From assembly GCA_018268315.1 (NCBI GenBank), contig JAFDWU010000008.1, positions 1 through 64,000 of the forward strand: a stretch of DNA of 64,000 bases, written 5' to 3'. Source of the DNA: Armatimonadota bacterium. Lineage in GTDB: Bacteria; Armatimonadota; Fimbriimonadia; Fimbriimonadales; Fimbriimonadaceae. Positions 41,568 through 51,803 of this stretch are shown here, in pieces. How positions within the stretch are numbered: position 1 is the first letter of the stretch; every line of letters begins with the position of its first letter. The notes beneath the pieces are model-generated. The model worked only from the letters and a program-made list of their open reading frames with translations. It was not told the DNA's origin and made no database searches. A program made the translations under genes and the position numbers.

Positions 41568-43301
41568 ATGATCAGAATTCTAAGAATCGAAAGGCGCAAG
41601 CTGGTAAGGCAAAAGAGCCTACTGGCCGATATCGCGCTGCTCTTTATCGTGCTTGGCACCCTATATGCCATTGCGCGTGTTGGCGCGGGCATGATGGTTG
41701 CGTTCAACCCGCCGAACACGATGCCCGCCATCGATTTGAACCCGGCAAACCTCCCCTACTATGCCGCGCGCTCAACCCTGCGCATGTTCCTCGGTCTCGG
41801 CATTTCGCTCGCCTTCACGCTGTCCTACGGCTACATCGCGGCGAAGAACCACAAGCTTGAGCGGATCATGATTCCGCTGCTGGACATCCTGCAGTCGGTG
41901 CCGGTGTTCGGCTACCTGGCGGTCACGGTTACCGCGTTCATCGCACTGTTTCCGGGAAGCCTACTTGGCCTTGAATGCGCGGCGATCTTCGCGATCTTCA
42001 CCGGCCAGGCGTGGAACATGACCTTCGCGTTCTACCACTCGCTTATCACCTTGCCAAAGGAATTGGATGAAGCCACGCGGCTATTCAGGCTGAACAAGTT
42101 CCAGCGCTTTGCCAAGCTGGAAGTTCCCGCAGCGATGATCCCGCTGGTTTGGAACGCGATGATGAGCTTTGGCGGCGGCTGGTTCTTCGTATCCGCCTCC
42201 GAGGCGATTAGCGTGCTGAAGAAAGGCTACTCGCTTCCCGGCCTTGGCTCCTACGTCGCCAAGGCAGTGGATCAGAAGAATCTAATGGCGGTCGGCTATG
42301 CGGTTATCACCATCGTCCTCGTGATCGTCATCGTCGATCAGCTCTTCTGGCGACCTCTGGTCGCTTGGGCAGAAAAGTTTAAGCTGGAGAAGAGCGCTTC
42401 CGCCGTCGTGCCCAGCAGTTGGCTGTACGACATCCTGAAAAGCTCTAGCCTGCCGAAGATGGCCGCTCAATTGCTGGAACGCCAGGCTGCATGGCTGCGC
42501 CGAGTGCTGCCAAAGCCGCGCACTAATCGGCCGATTCAGTTCAAGAAACAGAGGCCCAATTGGGGCGATACCATTTACGGCCTCGTCATCGGCGTCGTGC
42601 TTTGCATCGCGGCCATTACGGGCTACCGGTTCATCACGTCTGAGGTCAGCCTTCGTGAGGTCCTCACATGCCTGGGACTTGGCGGACTGACGTTCCTCCG
42701 AGTGGTGCTGCTGGTCGCGCTTAGCACTCTCATCTGGACTCCCATCGGGGTCGCGATCGGCTTTCAGCCGAAGCTGGCCCGCTTCATGCAGCCGCTGGTG
42801 CTGCTGTTTGCGTCGTTCCCCGCGAACTTCCTGTTCCCGCTGGCGGCAATCCTATTCCTTCGCATCCACCTCACACTGAACATCGGCAGCATGTTCCTGA
42901 TGGCGTTGGGCACGCAGTGGTACATCTTGTTCAACGTGATTGCGGGGGCCATGCAGGTTCCCACCGACCTGCGCGAGATGGCGATCAACATGCGCCTTTC
43001 GCGGCAAATCATGTGGAAGCGGCTGATCATTCCCGCTATCTTCCCGGCCTGGGTCACCGGCGCGATCACCGCCTCCGGCGGCGCATGGAACGCAAGTGTG
43101 GTGAGCGAAGTTATTACTTGGGGCAACGACAAGCTAGAGGCGAATGGCCTTGGCAGCTACATCACGCGCGCAACCCAGAGCGAAGACTGGCCGCGAATCG
43201 TGCTTGGTGTTGCCATGATGTGCATTTTCGTAGTGACGGTGAACCGTCTCGTTTGGCGCAGGCTCTATACGGTAGCGGAGTCGCGTTACAAGCTGGCTTA
43301 A
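41568..43301 (+). CDS. Fused double permease of a NitT/TauT-type ABC transporter
   Basis: A 577-residue membrane protein with two BPD_transp_1 domains in one chain. The first EAA loop is ELDEATRLFRLNKFQRFAKLEVP near residue 165, the second DLREMAINMRLSRQIMWKRLIIP near residue 470. The helices resemble SsuC/NrtB permeases. The two halves are joined by a hydrophilic linker near residues 270-330. A GGAG Shine-Dalgarno lies 7 nt before the ATG. The ATPase gene follows by 15 bp, but no periplasmic binding protein is encoded. The substrate is unknown. Confidence 0.85.
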   Translation: MIRILRIERRKLVRQKSLLADIALLFIVLGTLYAIARVGAGMMVAFNPPNTMPAIDLNPANLPYYAARSTLRMFLGLGISLAFTLSYGYIAAKNHKLERIMIPLLDILQSVPVFGYLAVTVTAFIALFPGSLLGLECAAIFAIFTGQAWNMTFAFYHSLITLPKELDEATRLFRLNKFQRFAKLEVPAAMIPLVWNAMMSFGGGWFFVSASEAISVLKKGYSLPGLGSYVAKAVDQKNLMAVGYAVITIVLVIVIVDQLFWRPLVAWAEKFKLEKSASAVVPSSWLYDILKSSSLPKMAAQLLERQAAWLRRVLPKPRTNRPIQFKKQRPNWGDTIYGLVIGVVLCIAAITGYRFITSEVSLREVLTCLGLGGLTFLRVVLLVALSTLIWTPIGVAIGFQPKLARFMQPLVLLFASFPANFLFPLAAILFLRIHLTLNIGSMFLMALGTQWYILFNVIAGAMQVPTDLREMAINMRLSRQIMWKRLIIPAIFPAWVTGAITASGGAWNASVVSEVITWGNDKLEANGLGSYITRATQSEDWPRIVLGVAMMCIFVVTVNRLVWRRLYTVAESRYKLA

Positions 43302-43316
43302 GTTAGGAGAATTAAG

Positions 43317-44630
43317 ATGTCCAAGACCGCAACTCCATCCGAAGTAATCCTCGACCTCCAGAAGGTCTCTAAGAGCTTCCCACGCCCTGATTCGGGCGGC
43401 TCTTACAAGGTGCTGGAAGACCTCACGCTACAGATTCGGCGCGGCGAGTTCGTGGCGCTTCTAGGCAGAAGCGGCAGCGGCAAGAGCACTCTGCTCCGCA
43501 TTGCGGCTGGCTTGATTCAGCCCTCGGCGGGAATCGCGCAAAGCTCCGGACTCCCGGTGCGCGGCGCAAATCCGGACGTGGCGATGGTGTTCCAAAGCTT
43601 TGCGTTGCTGCCGTGGCTCACGGTGCAGGATAACGTAGAAATTGGCCTTGAAAACATGGACGTTTCCGACGAGGAGCGTGTAAAGCGGGCGCTTGATGCA
43701 ATCCGATTGGTGGGTTTGGACGGATTCGAGAAGGCGTATCCGAAGGAGCTTTCCGGCGGTATGCAGCAGCGAGTTGGCTTCGCCCGCGCATTCGTGATGC
43801 GCCCCCGCGTTCTGATGCTGGATGAGCCGTTCAGCGCGCTCGACGTTCTCACCGCTGAAAACCTGCGCGGTGAGATCAGCGATCTTTGGGAGAGCGACGA
43901 ATTCCCTGCCGACAGCGTGCTGATGGTTACTCACAACATTGAGGAAGCGGTGCTTCTTGCGGACAGGGTGGTGATCCTTGGCGCAAACCCTGGCCATGTG
44001 CGCGGCGAAATCAGGGTTCAGCTTGAGCGGCCCCGCGACCGAAAGGCCAAGCCATTCCGCGCGATGTGCGATCACATCTATACGCTGATGACCAACCCCG
44101 AAACGAAGGTCACCCAGTTCCGGGGCGAGGGCGCCCAACCGACCTACGAATTCGCGGCCTTGCCAGAAGCGCGCGCAGGCGCCATCAGCGGCTTCCTGGA
44201 GCTGGTGCAGGAATACGGCGGGCCGGAAGACGTCGCGGTTATCTCGCAGCAGCTTCGCTTGCACTCGGATGAACTACTCACAATTCTGGACGCCGCCGTG
44301 CTACTTGGCTTCGCCAACGTCTCGCAGGGCGATGTGACCGTCACCGAAATCGGCAGCAAGTTCGCGATGGGCGAAATCGAGGAGTCCAAGCAGATATTCC
44401 GCGATCAGGTTCTGAAATACGCACCCCTAGTGGCACTCATCCACCGAGAGCTGCAGGAAGCGAGGAACAACGAAATGAAATCGGACTACTTCCTCGAACT
44501 GCTTGATCAGTATCACAGTGAGGAAGAGGCCGAGAAGCAGTTCTACACTGCCGTGGATTGGGGGCGATACGCCGGCCTATTCGAGTACGAGGCCGATTCC
44601 AAGACATTGAATCTGTACGAGAATGACTGA
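43317..44630 (+). CDS. NitT/TauT-type ABC ATPase with AAA-associated C-terminal domain
   Basis: A 437-residue ATPase for the preceding permease. Walker A is LLGRSGSGKSTLL, the ABC signature KELSGGMQQRVGFARA, and Walker B VLMLDEPFSALD. Residues 270-437 form the extra domain found in some nitrate/sulfonate-type ATPases (AAA-associated C-terminal family), from GFLELVQEYGGPEDVA onward, which contains a winged-helix-like segment. This extra domain may sense the substrate. TAGGAG lies 7 nt upstream of the ATG. The LmbE-like gene overlaps its 3' end by 8 bp. Confidence 0.9.
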   Translation: MSKTATPSEVILDLQKVSKSFPRPDSGGSYKVLEDLTLQIRRGEFVALLGRSGSGKSTLLRIAAGLIQPSAGIAQSSGLPVRGANPDVAMVFQSFALLPWLTVQDNVEIGLENMDVSDEERVKRALDAIRLVGLDGFEKAYPKELSGGMQQRVGFARAFVMRPRVLMLDEPFSALDVLTAENLRGEISDLWESDEFPADSVLMVTHNIEEAVLLADRVVILGANPGHVRGEIRVQLERPRDRKAKPFRAMCDHIYTLMTNPETKVTQFRGEGAQPTYEFAALPEARAGAISGFLELVQEYGGPEDVAVISQQLRLHSDELLTILDAAVLLGFANVSQGDVTVTEIGSKFAMGEIEESKQIFRDQVLKYAPLVALIHRELQEARNNEMKSDYFLELLDQYHSEEEAEKQFYTAVDWGRYAGLFEYEADSKTLNLYEND

Positions 44631-45468
44631 CTCTAATCCGGATGTCGAGCTAGCCAAAGCAGCCAAGCGCAAGAAAGCGCTGAAACGCAGACTGTTCGTC
44701 TATTCCGCCATTCTTGGCCTGATCTACGGGGCATTCCTCTTTTTGCCCCAGCAGGTGGATTGGAATCAAAAGCCCATACCGAACCCGAATCCGAAGGTCG
44801 ATCCCGACTCACGTCACCTGTTCTCACCGGGCACACGGGTGTTGGTAGTCACGGCCCACCCTGACGATGCCGAGTTTTATCTTGGCGCTGGGCTCGTTGG
44901 TTTGCACGAAAAAGGCGCCGAGATAAGATTGGTGGTTTGCACAAACGGCGATAAGGGCTACTACACCCGCCTGTTTACCAATTCCGAAAGAAATGCAGAG
45001 GTTCGGCAAGACGAGCAGTTAAAGGCGAGCCTTCAGTACGGAGCGGATGTGGTCTTCCTGGGCCATCCAGATGGGCGCTTGCACAAAGACGAAGAGTTAG
45101 TAAAAGAGATCAAGGATCAGATTGCCCGCTGGCACGCGGAATACGTTTTTTGCTTCGATCCTGAGTATCCGCCGAAAGTCAGCCACCAAGACCATCGGCG
45201 CAGTGGTGAAGCGGCAACGGAGGCAGCGATGCAGTCGCCCACCGTCAAGTGGCTCCTGCAATTCTCCACAAGAGCGCCGAATTTCGGATTCGATGTCTCG
45301 AACTGGGATCTGGAGATCAAGATGCTGAGCTACCACGCAAGCCAGTTCCACGGTAAACGGCTGGAAATGATCTCGAACATGGTTTGGGAAAACGCCCAGC
45401 GAGATGGGGAGATACTCGGTTTGGGACTGGCGCAAGGGCTCAGGGCCAGCAGGTTGGACCACAGCTAG
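44623..45468 (+). CDS. Membrane-anchored LmbE/PIG-L deacetylase
   Basis: A 281-residue zinc-dependent N-acetylglucosaminyl deacetylase-like enzyme. An N-terminal membrane segment (RLFVYSAILGLIYGAFLFL) precedes the catalytic domain. VVTAHPDDAEFYLGAG supplies zinc-binding His and Asp, and HQDHRRSG the third ligand. The family removes acetyl groups from GlcNAc-containing small molecules or lipids. It overlaps the ABC ATPase gene by 8 bp, hinting that the transported compound and this enzyme belong together. Confidence 0.85.
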   Translation: MTDSNPDVELAKAAKRKKALKRRLFVYSAILGLIYGAFLFLPQQVDWNQKPIPNPNPKVDPDSRHLFSPGTRVLVVTAHPDDAEFYLGAGLVGLHEKGAEIRLVVCTNGDKGYYTRLFTNSERNAEVRQDEQLKASLQYGADVVFLGHPDGRLHKDEELVKEIKDQIARWHAEYVFCFDPEYPPKVSHQDHRRSGEAATEAAMQSPTVKWLLQFSTRAPNFGFDVSNWDLEIKMLSYHASQFHGKRLEMISNMVWENAQRDGEILGLGLAQGLRASRLDHS

Positions 45469-45609
45469 CCACCTTGGCAACTTGCCGATTATTCTGGTAA
45501 TTAGACTTCCTGTTCTTAACAATTACAGGAACTGCACCGACAATTCGACCAGATGGCGGGCGCTGGGCATCATTTACATCAACCTGAGTTTTCAGGGGCG
45601 CGCTGTCGT

Positions 45610-46176
45610 ATGCAGCGCTTGCGAGACTGCAAGCTTTCCGCGGGATGGACAATCTCGTGCAGCCCTGAGTCGATTGTCATTAGCGCCATTAGCAAACCAA
45701 GTATCGAGGTTGGCGACAAACTTTCGCTTGAAATCTACGGGGTCCAGAACAGCGCCTTCACGTATGTTGAAGCTCTCTCTGTCGCGGAGACTTCGTCAGG
45801 AGATTTCAACATCACCGTGCGTTGCGTCAGCGGTGTTAGGCTGACTCCCACCTTGGAGCCCGCCCGATGGAAGGTGCAAGGCACGAAGGCAATCTTATCC
45901 CTTGAGGCAGTCTCAAGCGAAGCGGCTGTCACCGACGTATCTGCCGGTGGTATTGGCTTGCTGACCCGAGAGCCCTTCGCCGTTGGCACAAAGCTCGACA
46001 TAGAGGTGATTACGGAAAGATCTTTCATGCTTTCCGGCACCGTAAGGCACTGCCGGCCCACCAACACTGAGAACACGTTCATCGTCGGCATGCAGGTGGA
46101 ACCCATTGGAAGGATCAGCATGGCCAGTTGGCGGCAAATGATCGACCCGCTAAAGAAAGCAAAACCAGCAGCCTAA
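45610..46176 (+). CDS. PilZ-domain protein
   Basis: A 188-residue protein. The C-terminal 90 residues match a PilZ domain, with TDVSAGGIGLLTREPF (the D/NxSxxG motif) and GTVRHCRPTNTENTFIVGMQV. The N-terminal RxxxR that normally completes the cyclic-di-GMP site is not evident; only one Arg is seen (EPARWK). The N-terminal half has no known motif and looks like a beta-rich YcgR-N-like domain. It lies 45 bp before the hybrid kinase gene and may share its transcript. ATG 45610 is chosen; the frame upstream has no family similarity. Confidence 0.72.
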   Translation: MQRLRDCKLSAGWTISCSPESIVISAISKPSIEVGDKLSLEIYGVQNSAFTYVEALSVAETSSGDFNITVRCVSGVRLTPTLEPARWKVQGTKAILSLEAVSSEAAVTDVSAGGIGLLTREPFAVGTKLDIEVITERSFMLSGTVRHCRPTNTENTFIVGMQVEPIGRISMASWRQMIDPLKKAKPAA

Positions 46177-46221
46177 GTACTGAGAAATGAAAGAAACTTG
46201 CCGAAGATGAGGAAGAAGGCG

Positions 46222-48873
46222 ATGGCACAAGTTCAAAAACCAAGGAGTTGGGATGATCAACTGTGGCTCACGAATAATGAGCTCTTTGATCAGTTGTTTG
46301 AGGATCTGAGCTACGCCAGGTTCAACGATCCCGAAGGCACTCTCAAGCGGGCACAAGATCTCGCTCAAATAGCCCAGCAGCACGATAACCGCCTAGCCTA
46401 CGCCGCCTTTTGCTACTTGGAAGCTGGATGCCAACGCGGCAATGGCAACCTGCGAGAGTCTTTCCGGCTTGCCACCGAAGCCTACGAATTACTGAAGGAG
46501 CTGAACGCTCCCATGCATACGGTGCGTTCGATGAACGCGCTCGCGCTCTGCTACAACGAATTAAACAATCCCAAGGTGGCCTTCGAGATTCTTTTTGAAG
46601 CACAGGGTATCGCCGAGCAAATCCCTTCGCCGAAGGAAATCGCCCTCTGCTGCATCAATCTCGGATTTATCTACTCGATGCAGGACCGAGATGAAGACGC
46701 CATCCTTAGCTACCAGCGCGCGCTGAAGGAAGAGCTTGACGCCCGTCAGCGATTCCTAGTTCTGAATAACCTTGCGGGCAGCCTAAACGAATTGCACCGC
46801 CCGATCGAGGCGCTGATTTATGTAGAGACCGGCTTGAGCGAAGCAAGCGAAGCTCAAGAGCCCTACCTTTACGCTCACTTCTGCACGAACAAGGCGATGG
46901 CGCTTGCCGAGTTGGGTCGGCTCGAAGAGGCTAATGAGTGGACCGACAAGTCCAAGGAACTGTTCAAGAAGACGGGCCATCCTGGCGCAGTAGCAGAACC
47001 GCATCTCGACCTCGCCAATGTATTCCTCTGCCAAGAGAAGTACGATATGGCCCTAGAACAGCTTAAAGAAGCTGAGAAGATAAGCCTATCGATTCCCGCG
47101 CGGCCGAACATCCAACGAATTAGCAAGATGAAATCCGAGGCGCTGGCCGCCCTTGGGTTATACGAAGAGGCCTACAACGCCCTAAAGATGCACCACGTGC
47201 TGAGCACCGAAGTGGCCAATGAAGAGTTGAGCCGAAGCGTACGAGCCGCGGAGCTGCTGCAGCAGGCATCCTATGCCAAGCGCGAAGCGGAACTGCTTCG
47301 CGAAGTGAATAAGGAACTGCTATCTGCCAAGGAATTAGCCGAAAGCGCGAACCGGTCCAAGTCTGAATTCCTCGCCAACATGAGCCACGAAATCCGAACG
47401 CCGATGAACGGCGTTATCGGTATGACCGCACTGCTGCTCGACACCCCGCTGGACGATCGCCAGCGCGAGTATGTGAGGACAATTCGAACCTCCGGCGACA
47501 GCCTGCTGACCATCATCAACGACATTCTCGACTTCTCCAAGATGGAGTCGGGCAAGATCACCGTTGAAGAGCACGATTTCAACCTGCGCGAGCTCGTTGA
47601 GGACGTCTGCGAACTGCTTAGCGCGCGTGCCTATGAGAAGGGCATTGAAATTAGCTGTCTGATCCCGAACGAGATCAATGGAACCTTCCACGGCGACTCC
47701 GACCGCATTCGTCAGGTTCTTGTGAACCTCGCCGGCAACGCGGTTAAGTTCACCGAAAAGGGTGAAGTTGCTATCCGTTGCAGCCTCAAGAAGACCGGGA
47801 AGCGGGCCGCCGATATTCTGATTGAGGTTCACGACACCGGCATCGGTATTCCCAAGGAAACGCAGGGCAAGATTTTCGAGAGCTTCACGCAGGCAGACGG
47901 CTCTACGCGCCGCAAGTTTGGCGGCACAGGCCTTGGTCTCACCATTTCCAAGCGTCTGGTGGAGCTGATGGGCGGACATATTGCCGTAGACAGCGCACCC
48001 GGCAAGGGCAGCACGTTCCGATTTTGCCTCCCGCTGCAGATTGTCGATGACAAGGGCCTGAAGCCGGTCCTCACCCAAAACCTGAGGGTTCTGGCGGTGG
48101 ACGATATCCAAACCAACCTCACCATCCTGCGCGAGCAGCTTGGAAGCTGGGGGTGCCAGGTGGTGGAAGCAGAGTCTGGAACTGATGCGATCAAGCACTT
48201 CAAAGAGAAGGGCCCGTTCGATCTCATCATCATGGACATGCAGATGCCGGATATGGATGGCATGGACACCATGCGCGCAATCCGCTCTACTTCTACGGGA
48301 AAGAAGACGCCTTCAATTCTACTGAGCTCGATGTATTTGCCAGACAACGCCGACACGAAATCGCTGTTCACGATGCGCATCAGCAAGCCAATTCGCCAAT
48401 CGTATCTCTATGATGCGATCATGCGAGTTGTCGGCACTCCGGACGAGGAAGCGAAGGACGTTCAGGTTTCAACCACCGAAAAGCCGCTTGACGGCCTTAA
48501 GATTTTGGTAGCCGAAGACAACCTTGTCAACCAGAAGGTCGCCCTTGGCCTGCTCAATCGCCTTGGTGCGAAGGCAGAGTTTGTTGCCAATGGCCAGGAT
48601 GCGGTTGCCGCCGTTCAGAAAGATGAATACGACCTTGTTCTGATGGACTGCCATATGCCGGAAATGGACGGCTATGAAGCCACGAAGGCCATCCGCGAAC
48701 TGGACTCTCCTGTTGCCAAGACCCGAATTATCGCCATGACGGCAAATGCAATGAAGGGCGATCGCGAATACTGTTTAGCTTGCGGAATGGATGACTATGT
48801 CGCCAAGCCAATCAACCCGCACGAGTTGGTAAACGCGATTCAACGTACACTTGCTACAGAAAAGGCGGCTTAA
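46222..48873 (+). CDS. TPR-containing cytoplasmic hybrid histidine kinase
   Basis: A kinase of about 883 residues without membrane segments. The first 370 residues are tetratricopeptide repeats ([37 protein letters not shown]). A coiled coil leads to the HisKA box [15 protein letters not shown] and the HATPase motifs ([27 protein letters not shown]). Two receiver domains follow. The first has [10 protein letters not shown], the second [10 protein letters not shown] and VAKPI. TPR input suggests sensing of a protein partner. GAAGG lies just before ATG 46222; TTG 46198 and ATG 46207 are alternatives. Confidence 0.9.
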   Translation: MAQVQKPRSWDDQLWLTNNELFDQLFEDLSYARFNDPEGTLKRAQDLAQIAQQHDNRLAYAAFCYLEAGCQRGNGNLRESFRLATEAYELLKELNAPMHTVRSMNALALCYNELNNPKVAFEILFEAQGIAEQIPSPKEIALCCINLGFIYSMQDRDEDAILSYQRALKEELDARQRFLVLNNLAGSLNELHRPIEALIYVETGLSEASEAQEPYLYAHFCTNKAMALAELGRLEEANEWTDKSKELFKKTGHPGAVAEPHLDLANVFLCQEKYDMALEQLKEAEKISLSIPARPNIQRISKMKSEALAALGLYEEAYNALKMHHVLSTEVANEELSRSVRAAELLQQASYAKREAELLREVNKELLSAKELAESANRSKSEFLANMSHEIRTPMNGVIGMTALLLDTPLDDRQREYVRTIRTSGDSLLTIINDILDFSKMESGKITVEEHDFNLRELVEDVCELLSARAYEKGIEISCLIPNEINGTFHGDSDRIRQVLVNLAGNAVKFTEKGEVAIRCSLKKTGKRAADILIEVHDTGIGIPKETQGKIFESFTQADGSTRRKFGGTGLGLTISKRLVELMGGHIAVDSAPGKGSTFRFCLPLQIVDDKGLKPVLTQNLRVLAVDDIQTNLTILREQLGSWGCQVVEAESGTDAIKHFKEKGPFDLIIMDMQMPDMDGMDTMRAIRSTSTGKKTPSILLSSMYLPDNADTKSLFTMRISKPIRQSYLYDAIMRVVGTPDEEAKDVQVSTTEKPLDGLKILVAEDNLVNQKVALGLLNRLGAKAEFVANGQDAVAAVQKDEYDLVLMDCHMPEMDGYEATKAIRELDSPVAKTRIIAMTANAMKGDREYCLACGMDDYVAKPINPHELVNAIQRTLATEKAA

Positions 48874-48917
48874 AAGTCAACTTTCTTAGCACCGATGGCA
48901 GTCTAAGTTTATTAAGG

Positions 48918-49232
48918 ATGGGAACGCAGAAGGTATCGGTGCCCGGTTACAAGATCATTGAGTACGACCCGAAGAAGGGCTACCCCGGTGGTTGGAACCG
49001 CTTTTATCGATGCCCTATCTGCAACGACATGATTCCCGCCACGCCGCCAACAGCAATGGCTTGCGGCTGCGGCAACTTCATTGTAGAGGAAGTCAGCCTC
49101 GTGCGCGTTCGTAATGTGCCCCCGATTCTCTTGCGACGTACTTTTTGGGAAACGCTGAAGAGCTTTATCCCGAAACGCGACAAAGACGACGTAGACGACA
49201 AGAAGCCGAAGCCCAAAAGCGCGACAACCTAA
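48918..49232 (+). CDS. Small zinc-ribbon-like protein
   Basis: A 104-residue protein with two cysteine knuckles, RCPICNDM and ACGCGNF, about 22 residues apart, as in a zinc ribbon. The C-terminus is Lys/Asp-rich. I do not recognise a specific family. It follows the hybrid kinase gene by 44 bp in the same orientation. Confidence 0.55.
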   Translation: MGTQKVSVPGYKIIEYDPKKGYPGGWNRFYRCPICNDMIPATPPTAMACGCGNFIVEEVSLVRVRNVPPILLRRTFWETLKSFIPKRDKDDVDDKKPKPKSATT

Positions 49233-49283
49233 CAAGGGTTCCGTTAGTTGCGACGTCAACTAAATATTGTCGTAGTAACTGCT

Positions 49284-50198
49284 ATGAAGGGCAAGATTCT
49301 CGGCATTCACCACGTAACCGCCATCTGTGGCGATGCGCAGACGAACCTAGATTTCTACACACAGGTTTTGGGGTTGCGCCTTGTTAAGAAGACGGTGAAC
49401 TTCGACGACCCCACCGCCTACCACCTCTATTTCGGCGATACCGCCGGCACGCCGGGGACCCTGCTCACCTTCTTTCCTTATCCGGATGGCCGTAGCGCTC
49501 AACCGGGAATCGGCGGCGCCCTTGGCTTCGCTTTTGCGATTCCTGAGAGCGCAGCTGAGTATTGGAAGCAGCGCCTGACCCAGCACAATCTGCGTTTCGA
49601 GGAAAAAGGCGGCGAGATAGAATTCAAGGACCCCGATGGGATTCAGGTCCAGCTTGTACCCACCCGCTGGCAGCGCGGCGAAGCTTACGGCGATAGCACA
49701 GTGCCCACTGAATTCCAGATTAGAAGCATCCTGCGCGTCACCATTCCCGCCCGAGACGCCACCAAGACGGAAAACCTACTGTCCCAGCATTTCCAAGCCG
49801 TCAAGCAAGGCGAGGACTGGGTGATGGAGGATGGCTCCCGCATTCGTATTCATGCGGATGAGGCGATGCCCTTCGGCCATGGCGGGCACGGCTCGATTCA
49901 CCACATCGCTTTTCGAACACCGAACGATGCCGAGCAAGAGGCTTGGCTTGAGTTCCTGCAAACCAGCGGCTACAGAGTCAGCCCGGTAATGGATCGCAAC
50001 TACTTCCACTCCATCTATTTCCGCGAGCCGAACAACACGCTATTCGAGATCGCAACCGACGGCCCCGGCATGGCGATCGACGAAGACGCGGCGCATCTCG
50101 GCGAGGCGCTCCGGCTTCCCGCGCAATATGAATCGCATCGTGAGCTGATCGAGCGAAGCCTTCCCCCACTAAGGATAGGAGCCCCCGCTAAGCGATGA
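49284..50198 (+). CDS. Ring-cleaving dioxygenase (MhqE/MhqO-like)
   Basis: A two-module VOC extradiol dioxygenase of 304 residues. The metal triad is probably the first His of IHHVTAI near residue 7, a His in GSIHHIAFRTP near residue 209, and the Glu in NTLFEIATDGPG. The family opens catechol or hydroquinone rings and includes MhqE/MhqO of Bacillus. ATG 49284 is used since MKGKILGIHHVT is the family N-terminus; an upstream TTG at 49248 is possible. Its stop overlaps the following hydrolase by 4 bp, the same gene pairing as mhqE-mhqD. Confidence 0.88.
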   Translation: MKGKILGIHHVTAICGDAQTNLDFYTQVLGLRLVKKTVNFDDPTAYHLYFGDTAGTPGTLLTFFPYPDGRSAQPGIGGALGFAFAIPESAAEYWKQRLTQHNLRFEEKGGEIEFKDPDGIQVQLVPTRWQRGEAYGDSTVPTEFQIRSILRVTIPARDATKTENLLSQHFQAVKQGEDWVMEDGSRIRIHADEAMPFGHGGHGSIHHIAFRTPNDAEQEAWLEFLQTSGYRVSPVMDRNYFHSIYFREPNNTLFEIATDGPGMAIDEDAAHLGEALRLPAQYESHRELIERSLPPLRIGAPAKR

Positions 50199-50797
50199 GC
50201 GCGTACCACACGATCCACGTACCCGCCAAAGGCTCAAAGTACACGCTTGTTCTGTTTCATGGAACCGGAGGCGATGAAACCAGCCTGCTGGAAATCGGCA
50301 AGGCGGTCGCGCCGGAAGCTTCTTTGCTCGGAGTGAGAGGCAATTCAAACGAGGAAGGATCCAATCGCTACTTTCGCCGCTTTGAAGAAGGAGTCTTCGA
50401 TGAAGACGATCTACGCACTAAGGCAGCCGAGATATCCGATGCGCTAAAGGAATTGAGTGATGGGAATCCGCGAGTTGCGCTTGGGTTCAGCAATGGGGCG
50501 AACATCGCCACCGCGATCCTTTCTTTGCACCCCGAAGCTTTAAGCGGGGTTATCGCAATTCGTGGCCAGTCGCCGCTGAAGCATCCGCCAGAGACTCCTC
50601 TCGATGGCAAGGCTGTCCTGCTGCTGAACGGGGAGCGAGACCCCCTCGTTCCTTTGGAAGACGCAAGAAAGCTTGCCGAGAACTTGAGGCAGCGTGGCGC
50701 GGAAGTGCAGCACGAAATCGTGCCCGCCGGGCACCAACTCACGATGGCGGATATCACCGCGGCAGGCAATTGGTTGGCCGCCCATCAATGGGGCTAA
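50195..50797 (+). CDS. Alpha/beta hydrolase (phospholipase/carboxylesterase, MhqD-like)
   Basis: A 200-residue serine hydrolase. The oxyanion segment is LFHGTGGDETS, the nucleophile elbow GFSNGANIA, the acid in LNGERDPLVP and the His in PAGHQLTM. It overlaps the preceding ring-cleaving dioxygenase gene, which suggests that it hydrolyses the ring-opened product. It lacks a signal peptide and should be cytoplasmic. Confidence 0.88.
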   Translation: MSAYHTIHVPAKGSKYTLVLFHGTGGDETSLLEIGKAVAPEASLLGVRGNSNEEGSNRYFRRFEEGVFDEDDLRTKAAEISDALKELSDGNPRVALGFSNGANIATAILSLHPEALSGVIAIRGQSPLKHPPETPLDGKAVLLLNGERDPLVPLEDARKLAENLRQRGAEVQHEIVPAGHQLTMADITAAGNWLAAHQWG

Positions 50798-50875
50798 AGA
50801 AATCAGAACCGCATCCCGATATTCCTACTAGGACGCTTCAGCATCGGAAGCAAAACCTAAAGTGGATTATTAGAG

Positions 50876-51793
50876 ATGTCGGTTCAAAACATCGAGTGTC
50901 AAATCGCAAGCGCGCAAATCGGGCGCTATCTTAACGGCGACAATCTTTCGCCGGAAGCGCTGAAAGCGCTTGAAGGACACGTTGAAGAATGCGAGCAGTG
51001 CCAGGCCCGGTTAGCCGAGCGCAAGGCGGCTTTGCAGAACATGCTTAACGGCAAGAGTTCGCCCACCCCCGCCCCGACTCAGGCCGTTGTTGAAGTTACC
51101 GAGCGCACCCCCGCTTCTGCGGCAATCGCCGAAACGCTTAAAGAGATGTTGGCCACCCCCGCCCCCAACGCTCCCACCGCTGCGGCCGTAGCCAAGCCTC
51201 AGGGACCGTCGCTAACCAAACCCATGATTTATTCCAGCGCGCTTGCGGTGGTGCTCATTGCGATGAGCTTCGCATCCAAGTCGCTGAACGGCATGCTCGC
51301 CACTCGCGGCGATCAGCCGCTTGCCACACAGTCCGAAACGCCCCCGCCCTCGGACACCAAACCAATCTCGACAGCCGCCGCATCTGCGCCTCAGCCGAAC
51401 ACCTCCTCCGATTCGGCAACCCGTGAGCCCGTCCGCACCAGCACAACGCCGGTTCGGGCGAGCACACCGGCGGCAGCCGCGGCCGCTACTGTAGCTGTTA
51501 AGCAGGCCACCAAGACCCCCGCCCATCCCAAGCCTGCTCCGAAGAAACTCGCGCCGCTGCTTCCGGGAGCTAAGTCTCCTGCGCCTGAGGCGAAGCCGGA
51601 AGTTGGAACCGCTCTGCGAATCGCCACTGATCCGCTCACCCCGGCGCCGAAGCGCCATCGAGCCGCCAAGCACAAGGCCCGAGTTGCCAAGCGCTGGGCG
51701 CCCAAGCAAATTGTCAAGGCGAAGGGCCACAAGGTCGCCAAGTCTCACGATGTGATTCACGTATACGCCCCCGTAACCGGAGGCGGCAACTAA
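50876..51793 (+). CDS. Anti-sigma-factor-like zinc protein with membrane anchor
   Basis: A 305-residue protein. The N-terminal 60 residues carry a ZAS-type zinc finger (HVEECEQC, H-x3-C-x2-C, with an upstream Cys) as in anti-sigma factors. A membrane segment MIYSSALAVVLIAMSFA lies near residue 122. The outer part is long, Ala/Pro/Thr-rich, then Lys/His-rich (KRHRAAKHKARVAKRW). No ECF sigma gene lies in the window, so the partner is elsewhere or absent. The STN-domain gene follows by 10 bp. Confidence 0.7.
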   Translation: MSVQNIECQIASAQIGRYLNGDNLSPEALKALEGHVEECEQCQARLAERKAALQNMLNGKSSPTPAPTQAVVEVTERTPASAAIAETLKEMLATPAPNAPTAAAVAKPQGPSLTKPMIYSSALAVVLIAMSFASKSLNGMLATRGDQPLATQSETPPPSDTKPISTAAASAPQPNTSSDSATREPVRTSTTPVRASTPAAAAAATVAVKQATKTPAHPKPAPKKLAPLLPGAKSPAPEAKPEVGTALRIATDPLTPAPKRHRAAKHKARVAKRWAPKQIVKAKGHKVAKSHDVIHVYAPVTGGGN

Positions 51794-51803
51794 GGAACTG
51801 CCC

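Noticed and set aside
47335-48198. A long open frame antisense to the hybrid histidine kinase
   Set aside because: The plus strand has strong HisKA, HATPase and receiver motifs, so the antisense frame is a by-product of its codon bias.
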